A stretch of 64,000 nucleotides of DNA. It comes from Persicaria tinctoria. Taxonomy: Eukaryota > Streptophyta > Magnoliopsida > Caryophyllales > Polygonaceae. Both the position numbers and the translations under genes were made by a program. Under the pieces are notes generated by a model. It ran no database searches, was not told the DNA's origin, and worked only from the letters and a program-made list of their open reading frames with translations. Below are positions 22,879 through 35,175 of this stretch, in pieces. The stretch is taken from assembly GCA_037127255.1 (NCBI GenBank), contig JBANSL010000014.1:67253646-67317645 (forward strand), given 5' to 3'. Every line of letters starts with the position of its first letter. Position 1 is the stretch's first letter.

Positions 22879-24672
22879 TTGGTCAGTCCATTTGCTTCCT
22901 TCAAACCCTTTATTTTATTTTTTTTCATTGTTCCTTTTTGTATGTTTATGCATTGAGGACAATGCAACATGTAAGTGTGGGATGGGAGAAGTGAAGTGAA
23001 TTAGTTAGGTAGATTAGTTCATGTTTAATTTTTTGTTTCATGTTTAGATTTTTAGTTCTTTTATTTTATTTATTTTCGAGATTATGTAATTCATGTATCA
23101 TGTTTATGTTCTTTGTTTGAGAAAATGTCAAAAATGAAAAACAAAGTAGAAAATGTCGAAAAAATCCAAAAAAAAAAATAGTTAGTCTCATGCATTGCAT
23201 ATTTGTATTATCAAAGATACCCATCTAATTTGAGTTTGTCCTATTTAACTTTATACGGGCATTATCTTATAAATCCCATGGAATTCTGGAATGATTTGAT
23301 CTTATCTTTGAAATTGGTTTTTATGTGAAGTATGATTAGGCATAGATAATTGAGCATGTATAATCTAAGTTCTTCGGCATGCTTGATATTCATCAAAAAA
23401 TTTGTCCTTGTGAGATATTTTTGGCCTTATAAGGGATACATCTATATTCCTTTTGCTTTTCTTGTGTGATTTACTCTTCCTATGCATTTATCATTGAGTA
23501 TTGCCATGGTTATCTATTTTCAAGACCGATTATATACATGATCATTGCTTGATAAGTTCAAATGATAGAGGCAACTTTTTAGCCACATTTTATCCATGTC
23601 TACCTTATGCTATATCTTGCTTTGAAGCCAATTTGAGCCTTTAACCTATTTTATTTGTAGCTCCACAAAATTGCGTTATTCCTAGCCTATGAAAAGTCTT
23701 ACCCTTTTTCCGGAGAAATTGAGATTTTGAGTGGGTTAGGGAATCTATCTTGGAGTTGAGGAGAAAAGAAGCTAAAGTGTGAGTTTATGGTTTATGGTTT
23801 TGAGAAGATGTAATGTTATGTGCTTATTAGTTCCCTCATTTTTATGCATTTGTTCTTATTGTATATGGCTCAAGAAAAAAAGAAAAAAAAGAGGAAAATT
23901 GAAAAAAGAAAAAAAAGAAAAGAAAAAGGCCGAACGAAAAAAAAGAAAAGAAAAAAGAATAAGAGCCAAGTTATTTATTTTTGCATAATGAGGAAGAATT
24001 GAAATTATGTGGGTTGAAAGTTAGATTGGTTGGGTGTTGTTGGTTATATGAGTATGTGATGATGATGAAATGATGAGATGAGATGTTATGATGAGTTGAT
24101 TATGAGTTTATTGATGTATATTGGAGAGATGTTGTGTTTATGAGAGCTTGATGTATTATTGAGTTGGTTTGAGTTATGTTGGGAGTTTTGGAATCTTATT
24201 TTCCCAGAATTATTAACACCACATGACCAAATACAATTCCTTGCCTTATGTTTCTTACCAAGCCCCATTACAACCCCGCCGAATGGAATCTTCTATGAAG
24301 GTTTCCATTGATCGAAAGTCCTCTTGATGTTCTTATTTTTGCATTGTTTTATCCGGTGGAGATTTTGTGATATAAATGTCAATATTTGAGTTGATGCTTG
24401 TATATTGAATTGAGAAGAGTGTATGCTTAAAGCCTAAACACATGAGAGTGAGAGAAACACATTATCCCTAGTGAGGATGAATTATTGAGCATGCAAGCTA
24501 CTTGATCCCATATATACATGTGATGATGTTTATATACCTTGATTATATTTGCACTATTTATGATGTTACTTTTGATAAGTGAAATTGTGAAAGAATCTCC
24601 TGTGGGATGCATAGATGATGTTTTTGTCTTATGGTTGCTTGAGGACAAGTAAGAGTTAAATGTGGAGGGATT
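22879..24672. other. Long 3' non-coding region of the pol-less Athila element
   Basis: No gene. It begins with CATTGAGGACAATGCAACATG, typical of Athila 3' regions. It contains an A/G-rich simple stretch (23872-23965), GATGATGAAATGATGAGATG repeats (24056-24095), and ends with TGCTTGAGGACAAG followed by the polypurine tract AAATGTGGAGGGATT (24658-24672) at the 3' LTR. Confidence 0.75.
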
Positions 24673-25928
24673 TGATAATGCATATTTCATATAGGCATTA
24701 TAGGTCTTTCTTATTGCATTTAGATAGAAGTTTTGCATATGTTTCGGTCTTGTTTCATGTCTTGCTTGTGAAGTATTCGAGTTCGGAATCTACACCTTTT
24801 TAGTGTTTATTTTGCAGAGTTACATTCCGACCTTGGAATGGATCTTGGAAGAGCTTAAGATACATGTTTTAGAGTATATGGAGGCTGAGGAAGAGGCTAA
24901 GGAGGAGCAAGGAAGCACAACATTGAAGAAAAGAAGGAAAATCTATCACTGAGGATGGCGGCGCCCGCCGCTATGCCTTAGCCAGCAAACTGCGATTTAA
25001 TCCGAAGATTTTATTTCCTATTAAGTTATATTTATTTCTAGGGTTTTCCAACGACCATATTTAAGTTATTTTACATCATTTGAGAGAGACACATATACAT
25101 TTGCTTTAGAACCAGTTAGGGTTTCGAGAATACATTGAGAGAGAAGAGAGGTTTTTGGCCTATGAGTTGCTAAACTCATAGTTTCGCTTGTGATTCGAAG
25201 ACATGGTTGAATAGATTGTGAGGATTTGGTTCTAATTAGTTATTCATATTTATATTTATCATCTTGTGCTTATTGATTATATTTGTGTTCCTTTCTATGA
25301 TCGATCACCATGTTAGGAATTACATCTTAGCTATGAATTTGTTATTGTATTCTTGATAGCAAACAAAGGCATTGAAGTATTGGTATTTCTTTATCTTTGT
25401 AGTGGATGATTTCAGTTGATCTATGTTGATAGATGTCGATTAGGGTAATTAGGGTTTGCGCCTTGTTTGTCTTAATTGCATTGAATCAATATGCCAATTG
25501 GTTTAATTACTTGAGTGCCTAATGCTATTCTTTAGTGATATTGAATAAGGTGATTGTATCCCTGCGGATCCTTCAACTTTAGTCAAATAGATATATGATT
25601 ATGAATAATTAATGAATCAATCCTAGGATCATGAACCTCAACCATTGTCATGAGAATTACAGTGAAATGTCTTCCTTACTTTGTTATTAATCACTTTGCA
25701 ATCATATAAATAGTTACTTTATTCCCTTTATTGCTTTGTCTTCAACCATTGCTTTTGTCATAAGAGTCTTTGTTAAGAGTTATTGAGTAGTGAATCACTT
25801 CTCCCTGTGGGCTCGACACCGGACTTTATTGCTATACTAGTAGTTGTCTATTGGTCTTGAGCTTTGAGTTTGGATATTATTACTATTTGATAAAGGGCGA
25901 AATTGTCAACGACGTTCGTCCTGCATCA
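24673..25928 (+). mobile_element. 3' LTR of the gag/env Athila element
   Basis: TGATAATGCATATTTC to CCTGCATCA, preceded by the polypurine tract and followed by the target duplication GCATG. It is more than 95 percent like the 5' LTR by eye. It holds one GCGGCGCCCGCCGC motif near 24959 and a T-arm-like GGCTCGACACC at 25809-25819. Confidence 0.9.
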
Positions 25929-25933
25929 GCATG

Positions 25934-26587
25934 ATTGGCTCAATATTACTCTATCTCACAGCTAGTAGGCCAGATATTATGTTTAGTGTTTGTGCTCGTT
26001 TTCAGGCTAACCCTAAAGAATCTCATTTGGTTGCAGTTAAAAGAATTTTTTGGTATTTAAATAGAACCAAGGATCTAGGTCTTTGGTATCCAAAGCAAAA
26101 TCATTTTTCTCTTGTAGGCTACTCCGATGCTGATTTTGCAGGTTACAAAGTAGATAGAAAGAGCACATCTGGATGTTGCCAGTTCTTGGGATCATCTTTA
26201 ATAAGATGGCATTCCAAAAAGCAGAATTCAGTTGCCTTATCCATTGTAGAAGTCGAGTATATTCCAGCGGGAGCATGTTGTTCTCAAGTCTTATGGATAT
26301 CACAACAGCTAAAGGATCTAGGCATAAACTTGAAGGGAATTCCATTAAGATGTGACAATACAAGCGCAATCTCCATAGCCAAGAATCTTGGCCAGCATTC
26401 ACGAACTAAACACATTGATGTAAGACACCATTTTATTCGTGATCACGTGGATAAAGGTGATGTTTCTATCTCGTTTATTTCTACTGATTTACAATTGGCA
26501 GATATCTTTACTAAACCTTTGGCTGAGGACAGGTTCAATTTTATAAGATTGGAGCTTGGCATGTTGAACAAGGAGGCATTGTCGTAG
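25934..26587 (+). pseudogene. copia element A RT end and RNase H
   Basis: This is the continuation of pol after the Athila insertion: LYLTASRPDIMFSVC, GYSDADFAGYKVDRKSTSGCCQFLG, the RNase H residues in the SDADFAG, VEVEY, CDNTSA and DVRHHFIRD blocks, and the closing ADIFTKPLAEDRF. The second acidic block reads VEVEY rather than AEAEY. The frame is open, and the stop at 26585 follows MLNKEALS. Confidence 0.9.
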
Positions 26588-27033
26588 GGGGAGTAATCCT
26601 CCTATGAGATGAAGTCTATAAAATCTCAAGGCCCTAAATACTCGTTTAAGGTCTTGATATTTTGAGAGACAATATTAAAATCATTTAGATTATATTTATC
26701 CGATTTTAACCTCAGTAGGTAAATAATTGGATAAGATTTGTTTTTAATTAAACCTTATCTTTTTTAACCCTTTTTGAATTTGAAAATATCCGGCCTTTCA
26801 TATCTCTTTTAAAAAATCTTCTAGTTGGGATTCTCTCCCCTTTCTAATAAACCCCTTTCAACTTCCTTGATTTCTCATTTTTCAAAAAGGTTGTGTGTAT
26901 TTATAACCTGTACTCGTATATCCTTTGGTCATATCAAAGCTCACAGAGATCTTTTCCATCTCACACCTCTTTTGATTTCCCAAAACCCCTTATGCTCTCT
27001 TTCCCCCATTGATCTTTCTCTCTCAAAGCAACA

Positions 27034-28461
27034 ATGTCTACTCGCAAATCTTCTCGATTGTTTACCTCTCCTTCCTCCTCAAAGAAGCTCTCCGGGTCTG
27101 TCTCAAAGAAGCGACAAGTGCTGTTTGAAGTTCCCATTGAATCGGACTCTAATTCAACTCCAATCGCTTAAATGGAATCCAGGAAGGCCGAGAAATCTAT
27201 AAGGAAGAAAGCAAAGGCGTCATACAAGGCGTCAAGCAAAGGAAAAAAGCCTCTTTTCTCCGACGACCCTGAACCAGAATGTGATCCCACTCCTCCTGCT
27301 CCGACTGGCTTCTCCCCTGAGGTAAATCTCGGTGTCCCCTCCTCCTGGTTCTCTAGTTTTTAGCAGGCGGGATTATGGCTTGATGGATTTAACCTTCATA
27401 AAATCAACTGCTGTGATGCTGCTGATACTCAGTTTCTTGAAACCCTAGACCTTCCTTGTATCACTCTCCTCAAATCCACTTGCCGTTGACAAATATTGAA
27501 CGCTGGTACCATAGCCTACCCAAGACTTACTAGACTCTTCTATGTCAATCTCTCCCAAAAGCATGATCGTGGAACCTTCATTCTTGAATCTAATGTCAAG
27601 GAAAAGAAAATTACCATCACTGCTACCACCCTATCTCGTATTTTCAACCTTCCCAAAGATACTTGTACTGATTCTCACCCCTCGTGCCAATTCCAAAGAA
27701 CTCCTCACTGATCAGGCCCTTGAGATCCTTTTCTTGGTGATGAATGGTTATGAACCAGACTTGCCTAATACCATTCTCAATCACATGGCCCACATCCTGA
27801 ACTCTTCTCGAGCCACACCCTTACCCTTCGCCAACCTTCTCCTAAAAATCTTCATATATTTTGGGATTGATCTGAAATTTGAGGAACAACAGCCTCACAT
27901 TGGTAAGATTGACGAAGCTTGTTTTGAGCGGTTGGGTCTTGTCAAGACCTTGGCTAGGAACTGGGTGTTGCAACCTAACCCTCAGAATAAACATGCCTCT
28001 GGTCATGCTCTGACTGAATAGCGGCAGGAGAACTTGGAACTGGGGCTGGACTTTCTTAAGCAAGATGTGTTGGATCTTCGTGGCGACCTCTCTAACAGAC
28101 TGGATCAGGCTTAAGAACTGCTAGCCATCACCCACATGAAGATCAAGCAGATGCTTTTGCTGAACGCTCTAACCTTCACTGCTACGAGCTCCATCATGTC
28201 GCTTACTGAAGATGCAGCTCAGCACACCAAGGAGAAAGATACCAATGCTATGTTCAACTGCGAGAGGAAGGTTCGAGATCGTTCTATCCTTCGTCCTACT
28301 CATGATGAGCCAACCATCCTAACTGTGGAAGAGTTTGGAGTGGTGAAGAAGTACCGGGATGAAGAGACTAATCAAAGGCTTGATGAGATAATGAAGAACA
28401 AGGTCTTTGCTGATTCCTTTAGGCGCTGGCAGCAAAAGTGTTGGACAGATATCAAAACATA
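27034..28461 (+). pseudogene. env-like third ORF of copia element A
   Basis: SIRE-lineage copia elements carry an extra ORF after pol, similar to the plant transposon protein domain. Here it starts MSTRKSSRLFTSPSSSKK and is basic and Ser-rich. It is broken by TAA near 27169, a stop near 27361 and a frameshift near 27690. The conserved part is RANSKELLTDQALEILFLVM, then LPNTILNHMAHIL, PLPFANLLLKIFIYFGID and ARNWVLQP (27680-28018). The tail 28136-28461 is acidic/basic and helical. The role is unknown; env is a positional name. It is followed by a CAAGGCCTTGA motif (28527) and non-coding DNA to the polypurine tract. Confidence 0.7.
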
Positions 28462-28887
28462 GAGGGTTGCAAGAAGGAACCCAAACGATGACGTAGAGGA
28501 AGTCAGTTCCGACTCAGACTGAGCTTCAAGGCCTTGATCATGACTTCACTCCTCTTCTTCTTCATGCTTTCAAAACTTTGATTTCTGAACTCTATTTGCT
28601 AGTCTTAAAACATTTCTATTATGCTCCCTCCTCTTGTTGGAAGACAAGAAGGGGGAGACTGGTTATGGTTTGTGGTTTTTGCAGGCTTGTGTTGGTTTTT
28701 GGAGACTGTTCACTACTGTGCTGGTTTTTGTTGGTTTTTGCGGGTTTGTTGGATTTCAAACTTTTGTGATGGCTTATTTAAAATTGATCCAACATTTTGT
28801 CCTATGCTTTGGAGGTATGATATCTATGTTAATCTTATATACTAACCTGTAGGGACGAATAGGTTTTGTTTTCCATCAAAGGGAGAT

Positions 28888-29242
28888 TGTTGACTCCACC
28901 TTGATCAAGACAAAACTTTGATATATAAATATATAGGTTTGATTTTATTTGATGAAAGTCAAAACCTATTCTATCATGTTACATTAAGTCTTTGGGCTTT
29001 ATTATGTGCTTTATAATTTTGGGGCTCTATGTTGCTATTATACTAACTTGTAGGATGGCCCAAATATATCTTTCAAACGGCTACTTCTAGAAGGAAATCA
29101 AATTGGCTGAAGAGATCTCCAAGTATCCAGGTTATTACAAGGAGATCTTCAACGCCATTCTTCCTTCTTCTCCGTACGTGATGGAACGACATGATTCAAA
29201 CAGCTCTTCTGAAGATTGTCATGGAAGACATTGGAGCCCTTT
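28888..29242 (+). mobile_element. Truncated 3' LTR of copia element A
   Basis: It follows a polypurine tract TCAAAGGGAGAT (28876-28887). It matches 12299-12653 up to GACATT and then stops abruptly. The remaining ~650 bp of LTR are not found anywhere else in the window, so a deletion, not an insertion, removed them. Confidence 0.85.
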
Positions 29243-29415
29243 GCTACTAACCCATATTTCCCCATGCTAAACCCACATTCCAGCTCACCTTTGTCCTTGC
29301 TGATCACCCTCACCCTCCTCCTATACAAGCCCACCTTCCCTTCATTTTTTCTTCATTCACAAAAACCCAGAAACCCACAAACCTTTCCTCTATCTTCCCC
29401 CTTTGGCTTTGAAAA

Positions 29416-30538
29416 TGAAGTGCGGAATAGGCAGACAAAGAGCACGCAAATACTCTAGAAGGGGGGGGGGGTTTGAATAGAGTATAGCAACTTTTCGGAA
29501 AACAGAAATTGTAAGGCCTTATCACCAGAAGTATAATGAGTTAGCAGCAAGACAAGTATAATGAAAAAGATAAAGAACAGAAAGAAAAGGACAAGATACT
29601 TTTTAACGAGGTTCGGCACAACAACATACGTTCCCGCCTAGGGTTATCCAACTCGTAGGATTTAACACACTTTATTTCACTTTATCTTATGAGCCCTAGA
29701 TACAACCTCTAGAAGACCTTCCCTCTTCTAGACTAACTTCCTATCTAGCAACCCAAGCACACTAGTGAAAAAAAGCTCTATGAGTACCGGAGTACTCTAT
29801 ACGTTTGGATAAAGAACCCTTAGTATAACCTAGGTAAATTGTACTATAAAGCTCAAATGAAAACCTCACACACTCAAAGTAAATACAACACTTATCAAAT
29901 GGAGCGATGTGAGATAGAATGCTTGCAGGAGACGAGATTGCAGTGGATCGTTATGCGCTTGTAGACTTGTATCTTCTGCAATCTTCCACTTCTCCTTTAT
30001 ATAGGTTGTCTTCGTTCAATTTAAAAAATGAACGTCTGTTGAGGAGCGTTGCACCAAATGCTCCTGGAGAGATCTTCGGCTTGTTTGAAAAACATTCCAG
30101 AACCTTCACTTCGGATATGTTGAGATCTTGACCAAGAAGATACATTGGAGAAGCCTTGGACGTTGTTCAAATAAATCCCTACAAAATCTCAACAATCTGG
30201 CTACCAAATATATGGATAGAAAAAGATATAATTTAACAACACTATCCAATCATCATACAAGGTCCAATCAAACATATGCTCAAACATAGGCCCAATAACA
30301 ATTGGTCCTTTAGAATTGGATCTCGGATCTGTAAGGTTAAATAGGCCTTTTTAACAAATAAGCCCATTTACATACATATATCCGAGCATGATTCTGTTTA
30401 CCACTTTGAGACAAACCCGGTAAGGTCTTACCAGAATTAGTAAGGTCTTACCAAAACATAGAAACTATGGTTTTGGCTTTCATCAACCAAGGCCTTATCT
30501 TCTGCTCCTAAGGTCTTATCATCAAGGTGGAGTTAACA
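29416..30538 (-). mobile_element. 3' LTR of copia element B
   Basis: On the plus strand it begins TGAAGTGCGGAATAGG and ends GGAGTTAACA. It carries a run of 11 G (29461-29471) flanked by ACTCTAGAA and GAATAGAGT, and palindromes GTAAGGTCTTACC at about 30420-30445 plus TAAGGTCTTATC at 30510. Compared with the 5' LTR it lacks about 50 bp after 29527 and has about 40 bp extra around 30178. Confidence 0.9.
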
Positions 30539-30553
30539 ATCTCCCCCTTGATG
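30539..30553 (-). promoter_or_regulatory. Polypurine tract of copia element B
   Basis: On the minus strand the sequence ATCAAGGGGGAGAT abuts the 3' LTR. It primes plus-strand synthesis in this class of element. Element A has CAAAGGGAGAT at the same position. Confidence 0.85.
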
Positions 30554-31230
30554 AAAGACAAAACCTGTGCACCTGTTCTCTGTCATAACGAAACAACAAC
30601 CAATCAAGTATATATACAAACATAGTGCAGATAGATAATGTTGGATCAAAGTGTGTTTTAAAACCTAAAGTCAGCAAGGCCAAAAAAGTAAGAGTTCTTA
30701 CAACAACCCAGTGCAACAGAACTAGAGTTCTCCCCCTTTTTGTCTTTCAACAAGAAAGGAAGAAAAAGTTACAGAGAGTTGCAACCATTAATATGGACGA
30801 AAATAGTTTAAGAAAAACAGGAAAGGATAGAACTCCAAGAACCATCACTCGTCGTCGGAGATCTCGACCACCTCCTCATACCGTTTGCCATATCTTGGAT
30901 GAATATCCTCTGGGTTTCTGCGTCCTTGGAAGATCTTGTCACGCCACCGATCCTTTGCATTCTTCACCGTGTGGTTCTTCCACATTGCAGCCTGCCTTCT
31001 AGCTTTTTCATCCCGTCATTTCTTCACAATGCCGTATTCCTCTAGAGTGAGGACATTTGGCTCAGGGAAGAGTGGGCGTAGGACGAAGCATTTAAGAACT
31101 TTGCGTTCACAGTTGAAGAGCAAGTTCTTGGCAGTTTCCTCAACGTGTTGAACAAAGTCTGCATCTCGAAATCGGCCGGAGTTAAGAGTCGATGTTGACG
31201 CGGAGCCTTCTTCGGGGCTGGTGGATTCAT

Positions 31231-31449
31231 CTAAGGTGGATGATTGCGCGGAGGAGGGCGAGTCTCCCTTCTGATGATCTTGCGGCGCCCAAGAGGAACC
31301 TCCTCTTCACTCTCCGAGGATGTCTCAAGTTGCCTGAGAGTTTCCTTGCCGCGGTAATCCTCTACAATGGCCTTGCCCCTATAGCCTGATGAACGGGGGC
31401 GTTTGGATTCGGCTCCATGGGAGGAGGTAGAGGGTCTCTTCGGAGCCAT
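31231..31449 (-). pseudogene. Short env-like ORF remnant of copia element B
   Basis: MAPKRPSTSSHGAESKRPRS.. is a basic, Ser-rich start like that of the third ORF in element A (MSTRKSSRLFTSPSSSKK). It ends after 72 codons. A degenerate tail extends to about 30830, with no trace of the LLTDQALEILFLVM core. It is therefore an internally deleted version. Confidence 0.5.
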
Positions 31450-31952
31450 GGAGGCAATGGAGCACTTGAGTGTTTTTGGGAAGAAGAGAAATCAGTGAGG
31501 GAGGGAGAACCGAAGAAGAAAAAGTGAAATGATGTGTGGGAGGTGAGAGATATAAATAGGGGAGAGAAGTCTTTAGATCTTCCAAAGAAAATCCCTAGAC
31601 TTTAGAACTTCCCGGATATTGTAAAATCCCACAAAGAATCTGGCCAAATCTTTAAATGGGAAACCAATTTTCAAAATATTGAATAAAAGGATAAGAACTT
31701 TTAAAAAAAATCTGGAAAAATTAAATCCAAAGGTTAAAATCTTAACAGAATCTTAAAAGAATAAAATTAACAATTTAACGAAAATTCTTTTAGATAATTA
31801 TCTAAAAAGATAATACCCAAGAGACTTGATCCATTATTTATTGTTCTGAAATTGAATTCAAGACCGAACTATTAACTGGCAAGGTCTTACAATTCGTTTC
31901 AAGATCTTGATGTAGGGACTAATACTGATATCATAAGAAACGATTGCTCCCC

Positions 31953-33778
31953 CTACATCAATGATTCCCTGTTAAGCATTCCAAGTTCTAATCTAATGAA
32001 ATTGAATCTATCTTCGGGTAAAGGTTTTGTAAAGATATCTGCGAGTTGTAGCTCGGTAGAGATGAAAGTCAATGACACATCACCCTTTTCTACATGATCT
32101 CGGATAAAATGGTGTCTCACATCAATGTGCTTCGTTCTTGAGTGTTGTACAGGATTTTTAGAGATAGATATAGCACTGGTGTTGTCACATTTTATGAGGA
32201 TGCCCTTATAGTTGATTCCAAGATCTTGAAGTTGTTGTGCAATCCATAGGATTTGTGAACAACAAGCTCCAGCAACGATATATTCAGCTTCGGCCGCTGA
32301 GAGCACCACTGAATTCTGCTTCTTGGAGTGCCAACTTATGAGGGATGCCCCCAAGGAATTGGCAACACCCAGACGTACTTTTTCTATCAACTTTATACCC
32401 TGCAAAATCAGCATCGGAATATCCGACAAGATCGAAACTTGTTTGATTGGGATACCATAATCCAAGATCTTTGGTACCATTAAGATATCTCAGAATCCTT
32501 TTCACCGCACTTAGATGCGACTCCTTTGGATTAGCTTGGAACCTTGCACACATGCACACACTGAACATGATGCCAGGTCTGCTCGTAGTAAGATAGAGAA
32601 GGGAACCAATCATACCTCGATATTCTTTTTTATTTACCTCTTTGCTGATACGATCTTGATCTAGGGAAAGCGTGGAGCTCATTGGAGTTTTAACTATCTT
32701 GGAATCGACCATTTTGTATTTCTTGAGCAGCTCTCGCGTATATTTCCCTTGGTTAAGAAAAATGCCTTTTGAACTTTGTTGCACTTGGAGCCCTAGGAAG
32801 AAATTTAGCTCTCCCATCATACTCATTTCGAATTCCTTGCTCATAGTAGATGAAAATTCCTTGCACAAAGATTCGTTAGTTGCTCCAAAAAGAATATCAT
32901 CTACATAAATTTGTATAACAAGGATGTCTTTTCCATGGGTTTTGATAAAGAGAGTTTTTGTCAATCAACCCCCTTTTAAAGTTGTTTTTCAAAAGGTATT
33001 TTGAAAGCCGCTCGTACCAAGCTCTTGGGGCTTGCTTCAAGCCGTAAAGAGCTTTGGCAAGCTTATAAACATGATCAGGGTAATCATCGTTTTCAAATCC
33101 GGGAGGTTGAGTGACATAAACTTCTTCATCTAAAAATCCATTTAGAAAGGCACATTTCACATCCATTTGAAACAGTTTTATGCTCATAAAAGATGCAAAG
33201 GCAAGAAGCATACGAATAGCTTCAAGTCTGGCTACGGGAGAAAAAGTCTCCTCGTAGTCATTACCTTCCTCTTGATTGTAACCTTGAGCAACTAAACGTG
33301 CCTTGTTCCGAATGATGTTTCCTCCTTCATCCAACTTGTTTCGGAATACCCATCGAGTTCCAATAATAGATTTACCCTTCGGCCTTGCCGTAAGAGTCCA
33401 TACTTTATTGCGCTCGAACTCGTTAAGCTCATTTTGCATAGCCATAATCCAGTCTGGTTCTTGCAGAGCTTCAGTGTAATTTTTTGGCTCCATAAGAGAA
33501 ACAAATGCGTGAAACGCACATAGATTTCTCAGTTGAGAACGAGTTTGAACACCAGAGGAGGGATCCGAAATGATATTCGACGAGGAGTGGGATGAGGCAT
33601 GCTTGAATTTCCTTCTTGCAGACCCTAGGTTGGGTGCTGGAGCGTCAGGAATTAATGGATAAGGCTCATGAGGTTCAGGAGGATTCATAGGATATGGTTC
33701 CTGAGGCTCGGGAGGTGTTTCATCTTCAAGACTGGCTTCATTTGTAAGGCCTTGAGACACAGTTCCAGGGTCCTGCAA
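31953..33778 (-). pseudogene. copia element B reverse transcriptase and RNase H
   Basis: RT motifs: GTRWVFRNKLDEGG, QMDVKCAFLNGFL, LYGLKQAPRAWYERL. A 1-nt insertion near 32962 shifts the frame at LIDK; the other frame continues with IQIYVDDILFGATNES. RNase H: GYSDADFAG, a disturbed stretch with a frameshift near 32340-32400, then SAAEAEY, CDNTSA, DVRHHFIRD and ADIFTKPLPEDRF. The linker upstream (33600-33780) is Pro/Glu-rich and carries TAAGGCCTTGA and TAAGGTCTTA motifs. Confidence 0.9.
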
Positions 33779-33954
33779 ATGCTCAGTAAGGTCTTAAAAC
33801 GGCTCCTGCATATTCTTAGCCTTGCTTCTCTCTTGATCATTGGCTTCTCCTTCAGATCCGTCTTCCTCATGGGTATTTAAGTTAAGATCTGTAAATCCTT
33901 CACTCAAGGTGCCGTTATCACTTTCATCAAATAATACATGGATACTTTCTTCAA

Positions 33955-35160
33955 CTATTTTGGTACGTTTATTGAATATTCGTTGCTACGTGCATCAAAT
34001 ATCCCAAGATTATCCTTACCATTGTTATGTACGTAACACGTACATCCAAATGGTTTAAAATAAGATATGCTTGGTTTTCTTCCTTTAAAGAGCTCATAAT
34101 GAGTTTTCTTTAAAATTGATCTAATTAAACATCTATTGAGAATGTAATTTGTTGTGTTAACAGCTTCTGCCCAGTATGACTTGGGTAGATTATTCTCTAA
34201 TAGCATGGTCCTGGACATTTCCTCTAAGGTTCGGTTCTTTTGTTCCACAACCCCGTTTTGTTTAGGCGTCCTAGGAGCTGAAAAATTATGAGTAATACCA
34301 TACTTTGCACAAAATAGATCAAAGTTTAACTGATCAAATTCTCTACCATGATCACTTCTAATAGAAACGATAGGTAGGTTTTTTAAAGTTTGTAACTTCT
34401 TACAAAGTTTCGAAAAATAAAACAGAGTTTCTGACTTTTCTTTTAGGAAGAAAACCCAAGTAAATCGAGAATAATCATCAACAATAACAAATATGTATTG
34501 CTTGCCTTTGGGAGATTTGACACGCATAGGTCCACAAAGATCCATGTGTAGAAGCTCTAGAGGTCTAGTAGTACTAACGACCTGCTTCTTCTTGAAAGAG
34601 CTACGAGTATGTTTTCTTCTTGAGCAGGCTTTGCCCAGATCATCTACCTTGAAATTCAAATCATGACGGCCTCGAACTAGATCTTTTGAATGGAGTTTGC
34701 CGAGAGTGTGCATACTAATGTGTCCAAGCCGCCTATGCCACACCCTTGGATCCTCGGATAAGACCTTGAGACATTTTAGATTGGAGCCTGAAACACGGTC
34801 AGTATTAAGAGCATAAATGTTAGAGTCTCGAAAGGCAGTAAGAATAATATATCATGTTTCCTCATTTTGTACAACACATTTCTTCTTGTTGAAGCTCACA
34901 AGATTGCCTCGATCGCAAAGGTGTGACACACTAAGAAGATTGTATTTAAGGCCATCAACAAGATAAACATCTTTAATAAAATTATTTGGAACAACACCAA
35001 TGTTACCGATACCGATGATGTCACATTTTCCTTTATCACCAAAAGTAATAGTGCCACTGGATTGCCTTTTTAAGTCATGAAAAAGAGATTCTTTTCCACT
35101 CATATGCCTTGAGCAACCGCTATCCATTATCCACTTTTGATCCTTAGTCTTGGTGATATC
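33955..35160 (-). pseudogene. copia element B protease and integrase
   Basis: It starts after the TAG at 35161-35163 with DITKTKDQKW. Protease site MDSGCSRHMSG (35127). A GGA to TGA change after NEET stops the frame at about 34852. The zinc region is WHRRLGHISMH..CSRRKHT with a damaged second Cys pair. The integrase core reads LLHMDLCGPM, IRSDHGREFD, NGVVEQKNRT, so the catalytic D,D,E set is visible. A deletion after FDARSNE near 33985 removes the end and shifts the frame. Confidence 0.9.
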
Positions 35161-35175
35161 CTACAAAACAAAAAA

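Larger units (their letters stand above)
17722..25928 (+). mobile_element. Athila-type element with gag and env-like ORF but no pol, TSD GCACG/GCATG
   Basis: An 8.2-kb element on the plus strand with two near-identical LTRs (17722-18986 and 24673-25928). It is flanked by GCACG (17717-17721) and GCATG (25929-25933), one mismatch. Removing it rejoins the copia RT to its RNase H. Internal order: tRNA-Asp primer site, gag, about 1 kb non-coding, ATHILA ORF-1-type env-like gene, 1.8 kb non-coding, polypurine tract. No protease, RT, RNase H or integrase sequence is found between gag and the env-like gene. The post-pol marker CTTCTTGGGAGGCAACCCAA directly follows gag, so pol was removed as a block. 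It is non-autonomous. Confidence 0.9.
12299..29242 (+). mobile_element. SIRE-type Ty1/copia element A, decayed, split by an Athila element
   Basis: Order on the plus strand: 5' LTR, tRNA-Met-type primer site, gag, protease, integrase, RT, [Athila insertion 17722-25928], RNase H, env-like ORF, polypurine tract, 3' LTR. The domain order, long gag with CCHC knuckles, and a third ORF after pol mark the SIRE/Maximus lineage. The 3' LTR is cut after 355 bp, so no target duplication remains. Without the insertion the element would be about 8.7 kb. Many stops are CAA to TAA or CGA to TGA, as expected for methylated, silent DNA. Confidence 0.9.
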
